Source: Kocuria carniphila (GTDB taxonomy: Bacteria; Actinomycetota; Actinomycetes; Actinomycetales; Micrococcaceae). From it: DNA of 64,000 nt. Below the pieces are notes generated by a model. The model had not been told where the DNA came from. It did no database searches and saw only the letters and a program-made list of their open reading frames with translations. A program made the translations under genes and the position numbers. Positions 26,902 to 35,399 of the stretch are shown one piece after another; the first letter of the stretch is position 1; each line of letters opens with the position of its first letter. Location: positions 124,001 through 188,000 of the forward strand of contig NZ_NOIT01000002.1 of assembly GCF_004136555.1 (NCBI RefSeq), in the 5' to 3' direction.

Positions 26902-28098
26902 TCAGTAGCTCGGCAGCGTGGGATCCACGTCTTGGATCCACGCCAAGACTCCGCCGTCCAGGTGTTTGACGGTGTCCTCCCTCAGTGCGTAGTCCGCGCG
27001 CAACGCACCGAGTGCCTGAGCGGAGCGCACCCCGGCCTTGCAATGCAGGATCACGTTGCCCTCCACCGAATCCGGTAGCGCGGACACACCTCGGTCCAGG
27101 ATCTCCTGGAGCCGGACCTGCACGGAGCCCGGGATGGAGACCAGGTCTCGCTCCCAGTCATCGCGCACGTCGATCAGCGTGAAGGACGTTTCACCCAATG
27201 AGCGAGAGGTCAGTAACACAGCCAACTCGGAAGCGGTGAGGGTTTCGTGGGAGGCGGGAGAGGCGTCGTCGGCGGTGGGGAGGCCGCAGGCCACGGCGAC
27301 CTGCGAGAGATCGGTGACCGGCGGACGATCAGGGTCCGGCAGGATGGAGAGCTCGCGCCAGGTCTGGGCTAGAGCGTCATGGATGAGCACGCGACCCACC
27401 AGCGGGCGGCCGATGCCGGTGATGAGTTTGAGCGCTTCGGTGACCATGACCGAGCCAATGGTGGCCGGGAGCATGCCGAGTACACCACCCTCCGCGCACG
27501 ACGGCACCTGACCCGGCGCGGGCGCCTCCGAGAAGAGATCACGGTATACCGGACCGTGGCCGGACCAGAACACCGAGACCTGGCCGTCGAAGCGCAGGAT
27601 GGAGCCCCACACGACCGGAATCCCCACGAGCTCCGCGGCGTCCGAGACGAGATAGCGCGTACCGAAATTGTCCGCGCCGTCCATGATCAGGTCGTAACCG
27701 GAGAAGATGTCCAGGGCGTTGTCGGTGGTCAGGCGCTCGCCGTGCGCGTTGACGGTGACCAGGGGGTTGAGGCGGGTCACCGCGTCCGCGGCGGAATCAA
27801 CCTTGGGGCGGCCGATGTCCGCCATACCGTGCACTACTTGGCGCTGCAGGTTGGACACGGAGACCACGTCGTCGTCGATCACGCCGATGGTTCCCACACC
27901 CGCGGCCGCCAGATACTGCAGGGCCGGGGCACCCAAGCCACCGGCTCCGATGATGAGCACGCGCGCGTTCTTGAGGCGCCGCTGACCCTCGACCCCGAGT
28001 TGCGGGAGCGTCAGGTGGCGGGAGTAGCGCTCGAGTTCCTCGTGGTTGAGCTCCGGCGTGGGCTCGACGAGGGGCGGGAACGGGGAAACTGCGGTCAT
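26902..28098 (-). CDS. ThiF/MoeB-type adenylyltransferase with C-terminal rhodanese domain
   Basis: 398 residues from ATG 28098. The E1-like domain has RYSRHLTLPQLGVEGQRRLK, the ATP-binding VLIIGAGGLGAPALQYLAAA, the Arg/Lys segment SVSNLQRQVVHGMADIGRPK and MDGADNFGTRYLVSD. The catalytic-Cys region around PSCAEGGVLGMLPATIGSVM follows. A rhodanese domain (about residues 290-395) ends with the persulfide Cys loop HCKAGVRSAQALGAL. It activates the ThiS C-terminus and supplies sulfur, and may also serve MoaD-type carriers (MoeZ-like). It is the last gene of the thiO-thiS-thiG cluster. Confidence 0.92.
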   Translation of the reverse strand: MTAVSPFPPLVEPTPELNHEELERYSRHLTLPQLGVEGQRRLKNARVLIIGAGGLGAPALQYLAAAGVGTIGVIDDDVVSVSNLQRQVVHGMADIGRPKVDSAADAVTRLNPLVTVNAHGERLTTDNALDIFSGYDLIMDGADNFGTRYLVSDAAELVGIPVVWGSILRFDGQVSVFWSGHGPVYRDLFSEAPAPGQVPSCAEGGVLGMLPATIGSVMVTEALKLITGIGRPLVGRVLIHDALAQTWRELSILPDPDRPPVTDLSQVAVACGLPTADDASPASHETLTASELAVLLTSRSLGETSFTLIDVRDDWERDLVSIPGSVQVRLQEILDRGVSALPDSVEGNVILHCKAGVRSAQALGALRADYALREDTVKHLDGGVLAWIQDVDPTLPSY

Positions 28099-28112
28099 GA
28101 AACGTGCGACTC

Positions 28113-29451
<1,339 letters not shown>

Positions 29452-29463
29452 GTTGTTCACCTG

Positions 29464-30723
29464 TTACATCTCGGGGTGCGCGGGAGAATGCCGCGCGGGG
29501 TCGGTCGAGGTCAAGAAGTCGGAGTCGTGCTCGTGGCTGACGGCCGGGTCCGCGACACCGGTCGCCAGTTCTGCGGCCAACCGGGCGGCCACGGGAGTCA
29601 ACAGAATTCCGTGCCGGAAATGACCGGTGCTGATCACCAGGCCGGTCACGGAGCACAACCCCATGTACGGCAGATCGTCCGGAGTCCCCGGGCGAGCGCG
29701 GGCCAGCATCTCCAGCACATCGCAGTCGTCCACAGCGGGCAGGATGGCGCGTGCGTCCCGCAACAGTTGGTGCACGCCACCGGCCAGTACGGACGCTCGC
29801 CCGTCTTCGCGACTCGTGGCGCCCAGCACCAACGTCCGGTCGGCTCGGGGCACCAGGTACACGGCCCGCCCGTGGACCTGCCCGCGAACCGTGCGTGTGA
29901 TCAAGTGTTCCTCCCCGGGCAGGAGCAGCGAATCGGGCACGCTCAGCCGCAGAATGTCGCCGTACACAGGGCGCAGCCGCAGGGTCAGGCCCGCGGGTAG
30001 CTGTCCGGTATCGCTGGTGTTCAGTCCAGTGGCCAGCACGACGACGTCGCTCTCGACCGTCTCGCCTCCCTCCAGGAGCACTCCGGTCACCTGGGGTTCG
30101 GTACCGCGGGTTGAGAGAACTCGTTCGACCTTCGCGTGGAACCAACGCGCGGGGCCGGGGTCTGTGGCACCGTTCAGCGTGTCAATGGCCGGTGCGTCCA
30201 GGGCTTGGATCAGGGATGCGGCGAGCAGTCGGGGGTCCACCTGATGGTCCGTGGGAACCCTGATGGCACCCGCGACATGCGGTGCGAGAGCGGGCTCTAG
30301 TTTCCGGGCCTGACGAGCTGTGATGTTCTCGACCTGCATGCCCGCGGCGCGCTGGTGGGCTGCGAGGTCCTGCAAGGCGTGTGCATCGGCGGAGTCGACT
30401 CCCAACACCAGGGTCTCTTCGGTGCGGTAGCCGGTGGGGAGCCCGGAGGCAGCGGAGACCCGCTCGATGAATGCCGGATACTCCACGGCGGAGGCAGCCA
30501 TGAGGGGGTACAGGCTTTCCTGGCCGTACTGGGTTTCGGCGATCGGGGCGAGCATGCCCGCGGCAGCGTGGGTGGCTCCCGAGGCGGGACGGGGGTCTGC
30601 GAGCGTGACTGCTACGCCGCGGCGTCGTAATTCGAAAGCGGTCGCCAGACCAATCAAGCCGGCGCCCGCGACCACTGCGTGCCGTGGCGCACTGTGGTGC
30701 TGGACGGGTGGCATGGGTGCCAC
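29464..30723 (-). CDS. thiO: Glycine oxidase ThiO
   Basis: 419 residues. The N-terminal FAD-binding Rossmann motif is [20 protein letters not shown] with the acidic end of the second strand in [20 protein letters not shown]. Later blocks are [26 protein letters not shown] and [18 protein letters not shown], as in DAAO-family glycine oxidases. It makes the dehydroglycine used by ThiG. The likely start is GTG 30723, placed directly after the riboswitch whose 3' strand contains the ribosome-binding site; ATG 30714 is the alternative. The C-terminus is extended and His/Asp-rich. Confidence 0.92.
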   Translation of the reverse strand: MAPMPPVQHHSAPRHAVVAGAGLIGLATAFELRRRGVAVTLADPRPASGATHAAAGMLAPIAETQYGQESLYPLMAASAVEYPAFIERVSAASGLPTGYRTEETLVLGVDSADAHALQDLAAHQRAAGMQVENITARQARKLEPALAPHVAGAIRVPTDHQVDPRLLAASLIQALDAPAIDTLNGATDPGPARWFHAKVERVLSTRGTEPQVTGVLLEGGETVESDVVVLATGLNTSDTGQLPAGLTLRLRPVYGDILRLSVPDSLLLPGEEHLITRTVRGQVHGRAVYLVPRADRTLVLGATSREDGRASVLAGGVHQLLRDARAILPAVDDCDVLEMLARARPGTPDDLPYMGLCSVTGLVISTGHFRHGILLTPVAARLAAELATGVADPAVSHEHDSDFLTSTDPARHSPAHPEM

Positions 30724-30726
30724 AAC

Positions 30727-30833
30727 ACTCCCTCCGGCGGCATGATCCGCATCAGGTTTCCGGTCGGCGGCTCACGCCCTCTCAGCCCGCTGCGGTGGTT
30801 GCCGGGGCAACAGTCGCGGACTCCCGTGGAACT
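30727..30833 (-). ncRNA. TPP riboswitch (THI element) controlling thiOSGF
   Basis: On the minus strand the leader reads CCACGGGAGTCCGCG, then GGGCTGAGAGGGC (CTGAGA complementary to 30780-30785), then GGAAACCTGATGCGGATCAT and GCCGCCGGAGGGAG. These are the conserved pyrimidine- and pyrophosphate-binding loops of the TPP aptamer in the right order. The closing strand GGAGGGAG is also the ribosome-binding site of thiO, 5-6 bases before the GTG. Ligand binding should therefore directly block translation. Confidence 0.93.
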
Positions 30834-30851
30834 ACCGGTCATGTGACCGGT
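30834..30851. promoter_or_regulatory. Perfect palindrome between the divergent thi transcripts
   Basis: ACCGGTCA-TG-TGACCGGT is an 8+8 inverted repeat lying between the TPP riboswitch and thiE. It could be a protein operator or a hairpin at the 5' end of the thiO leader. No regulator can be named. Confidence 0.45.
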
Positions 30852-30890
30852 ACCTCTCAGTGTAACCGTGACCCGTGGCACCATGGCCAC

Positions 30891-31547
30891 ATGAGTGAGC
30901 AACAGAGTCAGGGAACCCGTAGGCGTGATGCGTTCGCGAATGCCAAGTTGTACGTGTGTGTCACGGCGCGAAAAGAGCGCGGTGACCTGCGGGAATTCCT
31001 GCATGCCGCGTACGAGGGCGGCGTGGACATCATCCAGCTGCGTGACAAGAAACTCGAAGCCGCGGCAGAGATCGAGGCCATCGAGGTGCTCGGCGAGGTT
31101 GCACGGGAACACGGCAAGCTGTTCGCGGTCAATGATCGGGCAGACGTAGCGATGCTCACCGGTGCGGATGTTTTCCACGTGGGGCAGGGCGATCTCACCA
31201 CCCCGCAGGCGCGCCAGTTGCTGGGCGATGACGTGATCATCGGCCGCTCGTGCCTGTCTCGTGAGCAAGTGGACGGAGCGATTGCGGACGAGGGCCTGGA
31301 CTACTTCTGCACCGGACCCGTGTGGGAAACGCCCACCAAACCCGGACGTGCCGCCGTGGGGCTGGAACTGCCGAAGTATGCCGCGGAGCACGCGGGAGAC
31401 AAGCCGTTCTTCGCCATCGGCGGGATTGACGCCGAGCGGTTGCCGTCCGTGCTCGAGACCGGCGCGTCACGGATCGTGGTGGTTCGGGCGGTCACGGATG
31501 CCACCGACCCGGAAGCTGCCGCTCGCGAGCTGCGGAAATTCTTGTAA
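30891..31547 (+). CDS. thiE: Thiamine-phosphate synthase
   Basis: 218 residues from ATG 30891. It joins HMP-PP and thiazole phosphate to thiamine phosphate. TIM-barrel motifs are [20 protein letters not shown], the diphosphate-site [68 protein letters not shown] and [20 protein letters not shown]. It is divergent from thiO. No riboswitch is seen on this side and no clear ribosome-binding site. Its stop abuts the stop of the DCC gene without a gap. Confidence 0.95.
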   Translation: MSEQQSQGTRRRDAFANAKLYVCVTARKERGDLREFLHAAYEGGVDIIQLRDKKLEAAAEIEAIEVLGEVAREHGKLFAVNDRADVAMLTGADVFHVGQGDLTTPQARQLLGDDVIIGRSCLSREQVDGAIADEGLDYFCTGPVWETPTKPGRAAVGLELPKYAAEHAGDKPFFAIGGIDAERLPSVLETGASRIVVVRAVTDATDPEAAARELRKFL

Positions 31548-31967
31548 TTACGTAGTTCTGGGCTCGCAGTTTTCCGGGTGACATTCGCACCACGGCGTGA
31601 CACCGGGGAACTTTCCGCGGTGATCCGCGACCCATTGGTACACGCGATCCTGGGCCGTTCGTACTGGTGGGATGCGGTAGAGCTTGCCAAAAATGCGGGT
31701 GCCGAGGGCGGTGTCCAGAGTCTCGGCTACGGCCGCTGCGCCGGCCGATGGTGTCCCGCCGACCACGGCCCAGACCGCAGTGTGAGCTTGTGATTCGGTG
31801 AGACCGAAGCGCTCCAGCACGTCAGGTTCCTGATACGCGTGGGTGCTGATGCGACGGTGACGGTCGAGTCTGTGCACCCACCCCACGGCGCGGGTGCAGA
31901 AGCCGCAGCGGCCGTCGAAAATCAGGTCCAGGTGCGCCTCGGTCGGTGTGACTTGTCGGTCGGTCAC
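31548..31967 (-). CDS. DCC-family thiol-disulfide oxidoreductase-like protein
   Basis: 139 residues from GTG 31967, which overlaps the phzF-like stop; GTG 31991 would add eight residues. The family signature is FDGRCGFCTRAVGWVHRLDR (DUF393, named after Asp-x-x-Cys-x-x-Cys). TESQAHTAVWAVVGG and LYRIPPVRTAQDRVYQWVAD follow. The short C-terminus has three further Cys (WCECHPENC), possibly a metal site. Function is unproven; a thioredoxin-like role is assumed for the family. Confidence 0.85.
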   Translation of the reverse strand: MTDRQVTPTEAHLDLIFDGRCGFCTRAVGWVHRLDRHRRISTHAYQEPDVLERFGLTESQAHTAVWAVVGGTPSAGAAAVAETLDTALGTRIFGKLYRIPPVRTAQDRVYQWVADHRGKFPGVTPWCECHPENCEPRTT

Positions 31968-32818
31968 AGAAGCACTGACCCACTGATGCACGTGGTGCAG
32001 TGCCCACCCACCCAGACATTCTCAGCGGCATCCGACGTGACGGTCACGCGCCCGCGGCGCCCCATGGCCGTGCCTTGCTGGGCAAAGTACGACGACGCCG
32101 CCTGGCCGGTTCGCATGAGCCACTGCGCCAGGCTCGCGTTGAGACTTCCCGTGACGGGGTCTTCGTAGCCGCCGGTGCCGGTCACGAACGCGCGGACCTC
32201 GAACTGCTGCGGGCTGCTCTCCGGATAGGGGCCCACCACGCCGATCTTGTAATTCCCCAGCGCCGGGTAATCCGGTTCGATGGCCAGGACATCGTCTGCG
32301 GAGGGCAGCAAGACAGCTGCCCACCCCGGCCCGTTGTCGACCCACTGATGGGCCACGATCTCCTCGTCATCCAGACCCAGTCCCGCAGTGACCTGCTCCA
32401 GCATGGCGGGATCGAAGTTTCCCGAGCGCGAGGTGGGCGGGGCGGCAAAGGTCAGAGCGCCGTCGTCGGTGGGGCGGACCTCGACCAGGCCCGCGGTGCA
32501 TTCCTGAACAATGACGTCGCGGGAGCGAGGGGTATTACCCGCCTCGAGCCACGCGTGGGCCGAGCCGAGCGTGGGGTGACCCGCGAAGGGGAGTTCACCG
32601 CCGGGAGTCCAGATGCGTAGCCGGTAATCGGCGTCTGGCGAGGTGGGCGGCAGGACGAACGTGGTTTCGGACAGGTGGGTCCACCGCGCGAAGCGGGCCA
32701 TGTCCTGGTCGCCGAGGTCCGTGCCGTCGAGGACGACCGCCACCGGATTGCCCATGTAGGGCTCACGGGAGAAGACATCGACCTGGGCGAACGGGCGCTG
32801 GCGCTGCTGATCAGTCAT
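31964..32818 (-). CDS. PhzF-family isomerase
   Basis: 284 residues. PhzF/diaminopimelate-epimerase-like fold: QVDVFSREPYMGNPVAVVLD, the proposed catalytic Glu in THLSETTFVLPP, RIWTPGGELPFAGHPTLGSA and TGTGGYEDPVTGSLNASLAQ. The length is normal. Most PhzF homologues outside phenazine clusters have unknown substrates, and nothing here suggests phenazine synthesis. It overlaps the hydrolase gene (8 bases) and the DCC gene (4 bases), so the three form one operon. Confidence 0.92.
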   Translation of the reverse strand: MTDQQRQRPFAQVDVFSREPYMGNPVAVVLDGTDLGDQDMARFARWTHLSETTFVLPPTSPDADYRLRIWTPGGELPFAGHPTLGSAHAWLEAGNTPRSRDVIVQECTAGLVEVRPTDDGALTFAAPPTSRSGNFDPAMLEQVTAGLGLDDEEIVAHQWVDNGPGWAAVLLPSADDVLAIEPDYPALGNYKIGVVGPYPESSPQQFEVRAFVTGTGGYEDPVTGSLNASLAQWLMRTGQAASSYFAQQGTAMGRRGRVTVTSDAAENVWVGGHCTTCISGSVLL

Positions 32819-33722
32819 GGGTCGATTCCATCACATGCTTGACTGCGCGCATCATCTGTTCGAAACCCGGTTCCTCCACCGGAAAGTGTCCGGCGTTCTC
32901 CAGCAGCCGCCACGACTTCTGGGCACCAATGCGTTCGAAGAACGGGCGGCTGATCTCCAGCGGGGTCCAACGGTCGTCACCGGGGTGGAGGAGTAGCACG
33001 GGCGTGTCCGTGAAGTCCTCAGGTTCGATCAGGGGCGCAGATTCCATGTAGCTGCGTATCCAGCCCAGAGGCACACGGCCACCGCCGCCGCGCCGGTCTC
33101 TGACGACCTCACGTACCAGTCCCGGATCGTTGGAGATGTGCCGGATGTCCGCGATCCAACGGATCGGCACGCGCAGGTTGGCAGGTGGCCCTTGCACCAA
33201 CTTCAAAAATGGCCCGGTGAGTCGTGCCAGCAAGGGATGCCACGTCAACCGCGCCCGCACACGGGGATCACGCGGATCCAGAAGGCACGTGACGATCAGA
33301 CGAGCGGCGAGACCTGTGGCCGCGGCGGCGTCGTAAGCCAAAAGCCCACCCATGCTGGCACCCAGGATGATCAGGGGGCGCTCGTCTTCCTCCGCGCGAA
33401 GCAGGTCGATCAGGAGTTCGCGCCAATCGTCGTAGCGGATGCGCTCCGGGCGATCGGTAACGGTCATGCCGTAGCCGGGGAGGTCCGGCACCGTGACATG
33501 GGCCCCGAGCGAGGCGAAGTGCGCGGCGTACGGCCAGAAGGCATCGCTGTTCCCGCCGGCGCCGTGAACCAGGAGGATGCGTACCGGCGCGTCCGGGGCA
33601 CCCACGCGGTCCAGGTGGACCTGGGAGTCACGCCAATGCCAGGTGTCGTGGGAACGGCGGATGTCCTGGCCGTTCACGGCCGGAACATGCTTCTCGTAGC
33701 GGCGGTCATGCGGAGTGGTCAC
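32811..33722 (-). CDS. Alpha/beta hydrolase
   Basis: 303 residues from GTG 33722, preceded by GGAAGG. The frame is open further upstream but only through the terminator and tRNA-Pro. Hydrolase-fold features are the oxyanion strand ILLVHGAGGNSDAFWPYAAH, nucleophile elbow LGASMGGLLAY (Ser), an Asp in LLHPGDDRWTPLEI and the catalytic His in LENAGHFPVEEPG. The substrate is unknown. It is the first gene of a three-gene operon with the PhzF and DCC genes. Confidence 0.88.
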   Translation of the reverse strand: MTTPHDRRYEKHVPAVNGQDIRRSHDTWHWRDSQVHLDRVGAPDAPVRILLVHGAGGNSDAFWPYAAHFASLGAHVTVPDLPGYGMTVTDRPERIRYDDWRELLIDLLRAEEDERPLIILGASMGGLLAYDAAAATGLAARLIVTCLLDPRDPRVRARLTWHPLLARLTGPFLKLVQGPPANLRVPIRWIADIRHISNDPGLVREVVRDRRGGGGRVPLGWIRSYMESAPLIEPEDFTDTPVLLLHPGDDRWTPLEISRPFFERIGAQKSWRLLENAGHFPVEEPGFEQMMRAVKHVMESTHD

Positions 33723-33744
33723 TGCAGCCTTCCGATATGAAAAA

Positions 33745-33781
33745 ATCCCCTTGCCGTCACGGATCGTGATGACAAGGGGAT
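33745..33781 (-). terminator. Terminator of tRNA-Pro
   Basis: On the minus strand ATCCCCTTG and CAAGGGGAT pair, with further partial pairing inside the loop, followed by TTTTTT. It separates the tRNA from the hydrolase gene. Confidence 0.85.
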
Positions 33782-33784
33782 CGT

Positions 33785-33861
33785 TGGTCGGGATGACAGG
33801 ATTTGAACCTGCGACCTCGTCGTCCCGAACGACGCGCGCTACCAAGCTGCGCCACATCCCG
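33785..33861 (-). tRNA. tRNA-Pro (CGG)
   Basis: A 77-base cloverleaf on the minus strand begins CGGGATGTGGCGCAGCTTGG. The anticodon stem-loop is CGTCG-TTCGGGA-CGACG (anticodon CGG, proline codon CCG). The T-arm is CAGGTTCAAATCCTG, and the CCA end is encoded at 33785-33787. The acceptor stem CGGGATG pairs with CATCCCG. A strong T-run terminator follows. Confidence 0.96.
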
Positions 33862-34004
33862 AAATTTGCAGGCGTGCCCGCAAACAACTGCTCCAGCTTA
33901 GCGGCAGGGGAGCGTGAATGTGAAATCCAGTGGCGGACTCGAACGTGCCGGCTGTCCACGACTTACTGACCACAGTGTCGGGAATCACAGGTAAGGTCCC
34001 CTAT

Positions 34005-35273
34005 ATGAATGCGCGGCCCGCCTCCGGTGACAACAACTCCCCGTCGAAGAGCAGCCCCATCACTTCTCGCACCTGGATCCGCGTGGGACTCGCAATGTTC
34101 GCGGTGGGTTTCGGAACTAACCTCTTCGCGCCGATGCTCGAGGTCTACCGAGATCAGGACGGCATTTCGGAAGCCTCCGTAACCGCGATGTTCGGCATCT
34201 ACGCGGCGGGACTGGTGCCCGCGCTCCTGATCTTCGGCCCCGTGTCCGACCACTACGGCCGCCGCGCCGTGGTGCGACCGGCACTGATTCTCGTGGCGGT
34301 GGCATCAGGAATCCTCGCGGCCGGCAGCCAAGCGCCCGAGTGGGTGCTGTACGTGGGCCGGTGGATCATGGGTTTTGGTGTGGGCATGGCCATGTCCTCG
34401 GGCTCGGCGTGGATCAAACAGCTGTCCGTGGACCGCCCGACCGCCGGCCCGCGTCGCGCGACCATCGTCCTCTCGGCGGGCTTCGGCGGCGGACCACTGA
34501 TCGCCGGCCAGTTCGCGGAGTTCCTGCCCGGTCCGCAGATCACGCCCTATCTCTTGCACATCGCCCTGGTCATCGTGACCATCCCGCTCGTCTGGGGCGT
34601 TCCCGAAACGCAGTTCCCCGCGGAGGGGCGCGTCAAACGGCCACCGCTCGTTCCGCGCATCGCACTGACGGGTCGGTTCTTCTGGGCGGTCGCCGCGTGG
34701 GCCCCGTGGGTCTTCGGCACGGCCACGGTCGCGTTCACGAGCATCCCCGGTTTCGTCACGGACAACGTTGAGTACCCGGTCGCCTACCTCGGCCTGATCT
34801 CCGGCGTGGGCATGTTCTCGGGTGTCTTCATCCAACCGGTCGCCGCGAAACTCGCCACGTACGGCTGGTTGCCACTCTCGGTCGTGGGCCTTGGCGCCGC
34901 GAGTGTCGGCCTGGTGCTGGGCGCCGTCGCGATCGAGGTGGACAGCGCACTGTTGGTGATTCCGGCCGCGATCATCCTGGGCTGCAGCTACGGCATCATG
35001 ATGGTTTCCGGTCTGCGCGAGGTGGAGATCATTGCCGAACCCCACGAATTGGGTGCGCTCATCGGCGTCTTCTACACCCTCACCTACACCGGATTCGCGG
35101 TGCCGTTCGTGCTTGCCGTTCTGGGTCCCTTTGTGGGCGATCTCTTCGGCATCGGCCCGGTCCGTGGCTTCATCGCATGCCTGGCCTTCGGCGTGGTCGT
35201 GTGCCTCGTCTCGACCGTTCCGGTGGCGCGGGCAGCCTCACGAGCCGTACCGCACCCGCGTCGCGAAGTCTGA
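34005..35273 (+). CDS. MFS transporter
   Basis: 422 residues from ATG 34005, with AAGG upstream. Twelve predicted helices. The loop 2-3 signature FGPVSDHYGRRAVVRPAL is well conserved (Gly-x-x-x-Asp-x-x-Gly-Arg-Arg), and WIMGFGVGMAMSSGSAWIKQ lies in the helix 4-5 region. A short disordered Ser/Asn-rich N-terminus precedes helix 1. A drug or metabolite exporter of the DHA1-like group is the likely class. No regulator is adjacent, so the substrate is unknown. Confidence 0.88.
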   Translation: MNARPASGDNNSPSKSSPITSRTWIRVGLAMFAVGFGTNLFAPMLEVYRDQDGISEASVTAMFGIYAAGLVPALLIFGPVSDHYGRRAVVRPALILVAVASGILAAGSQAPEWVLYVGRWIMGFGVGMAMSSGSAWIKQLSVDRPTAGPRRATIVLSAGFGGGPLIAGQFAEFLPGPQITPYLLHIALVIVTIPLVWGVPETQFPAEGRVKRPPLVPRIALTGRFFWAVAAWAPWVFGTATVAFTSIPGFVTDNVEYPVAYLGLISGVGMFSGVFIQPVAAKLATYGWLPLSVVGLGAASVGLVLGAVAIEVDSALLVIPAAIILGCSYGIMMVSGLREVEIIAEPHELGALIGVFYTLTYTGFAVPFVLAVLGPFVGDLFGIGPVRGFIACLAFGVVVCLVSTVPVARAASRAVPHPRREV

Positions 35274-35399
35274 CGACGCCGCTCGCTCACGCCATCGACA
35301 TAGCTCCCGACTCGCGGGCCGGCTGTTCACCAACGTGCGTCCCGAGAGAGCGGTGCCACCCCACGAACGACGCCGCTCTGGGGCCAAGCCTGCTTAGCG

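Noticed and set aside
33723-33959. N-terminal extension of the alpha/beta hydrolase to 382 residues
   Set aside because: The extension would translate the antisense of nothing but the tRNA-Pro and its terminator; GTG 33722 has its own ribosome-binding site and fits the fold.
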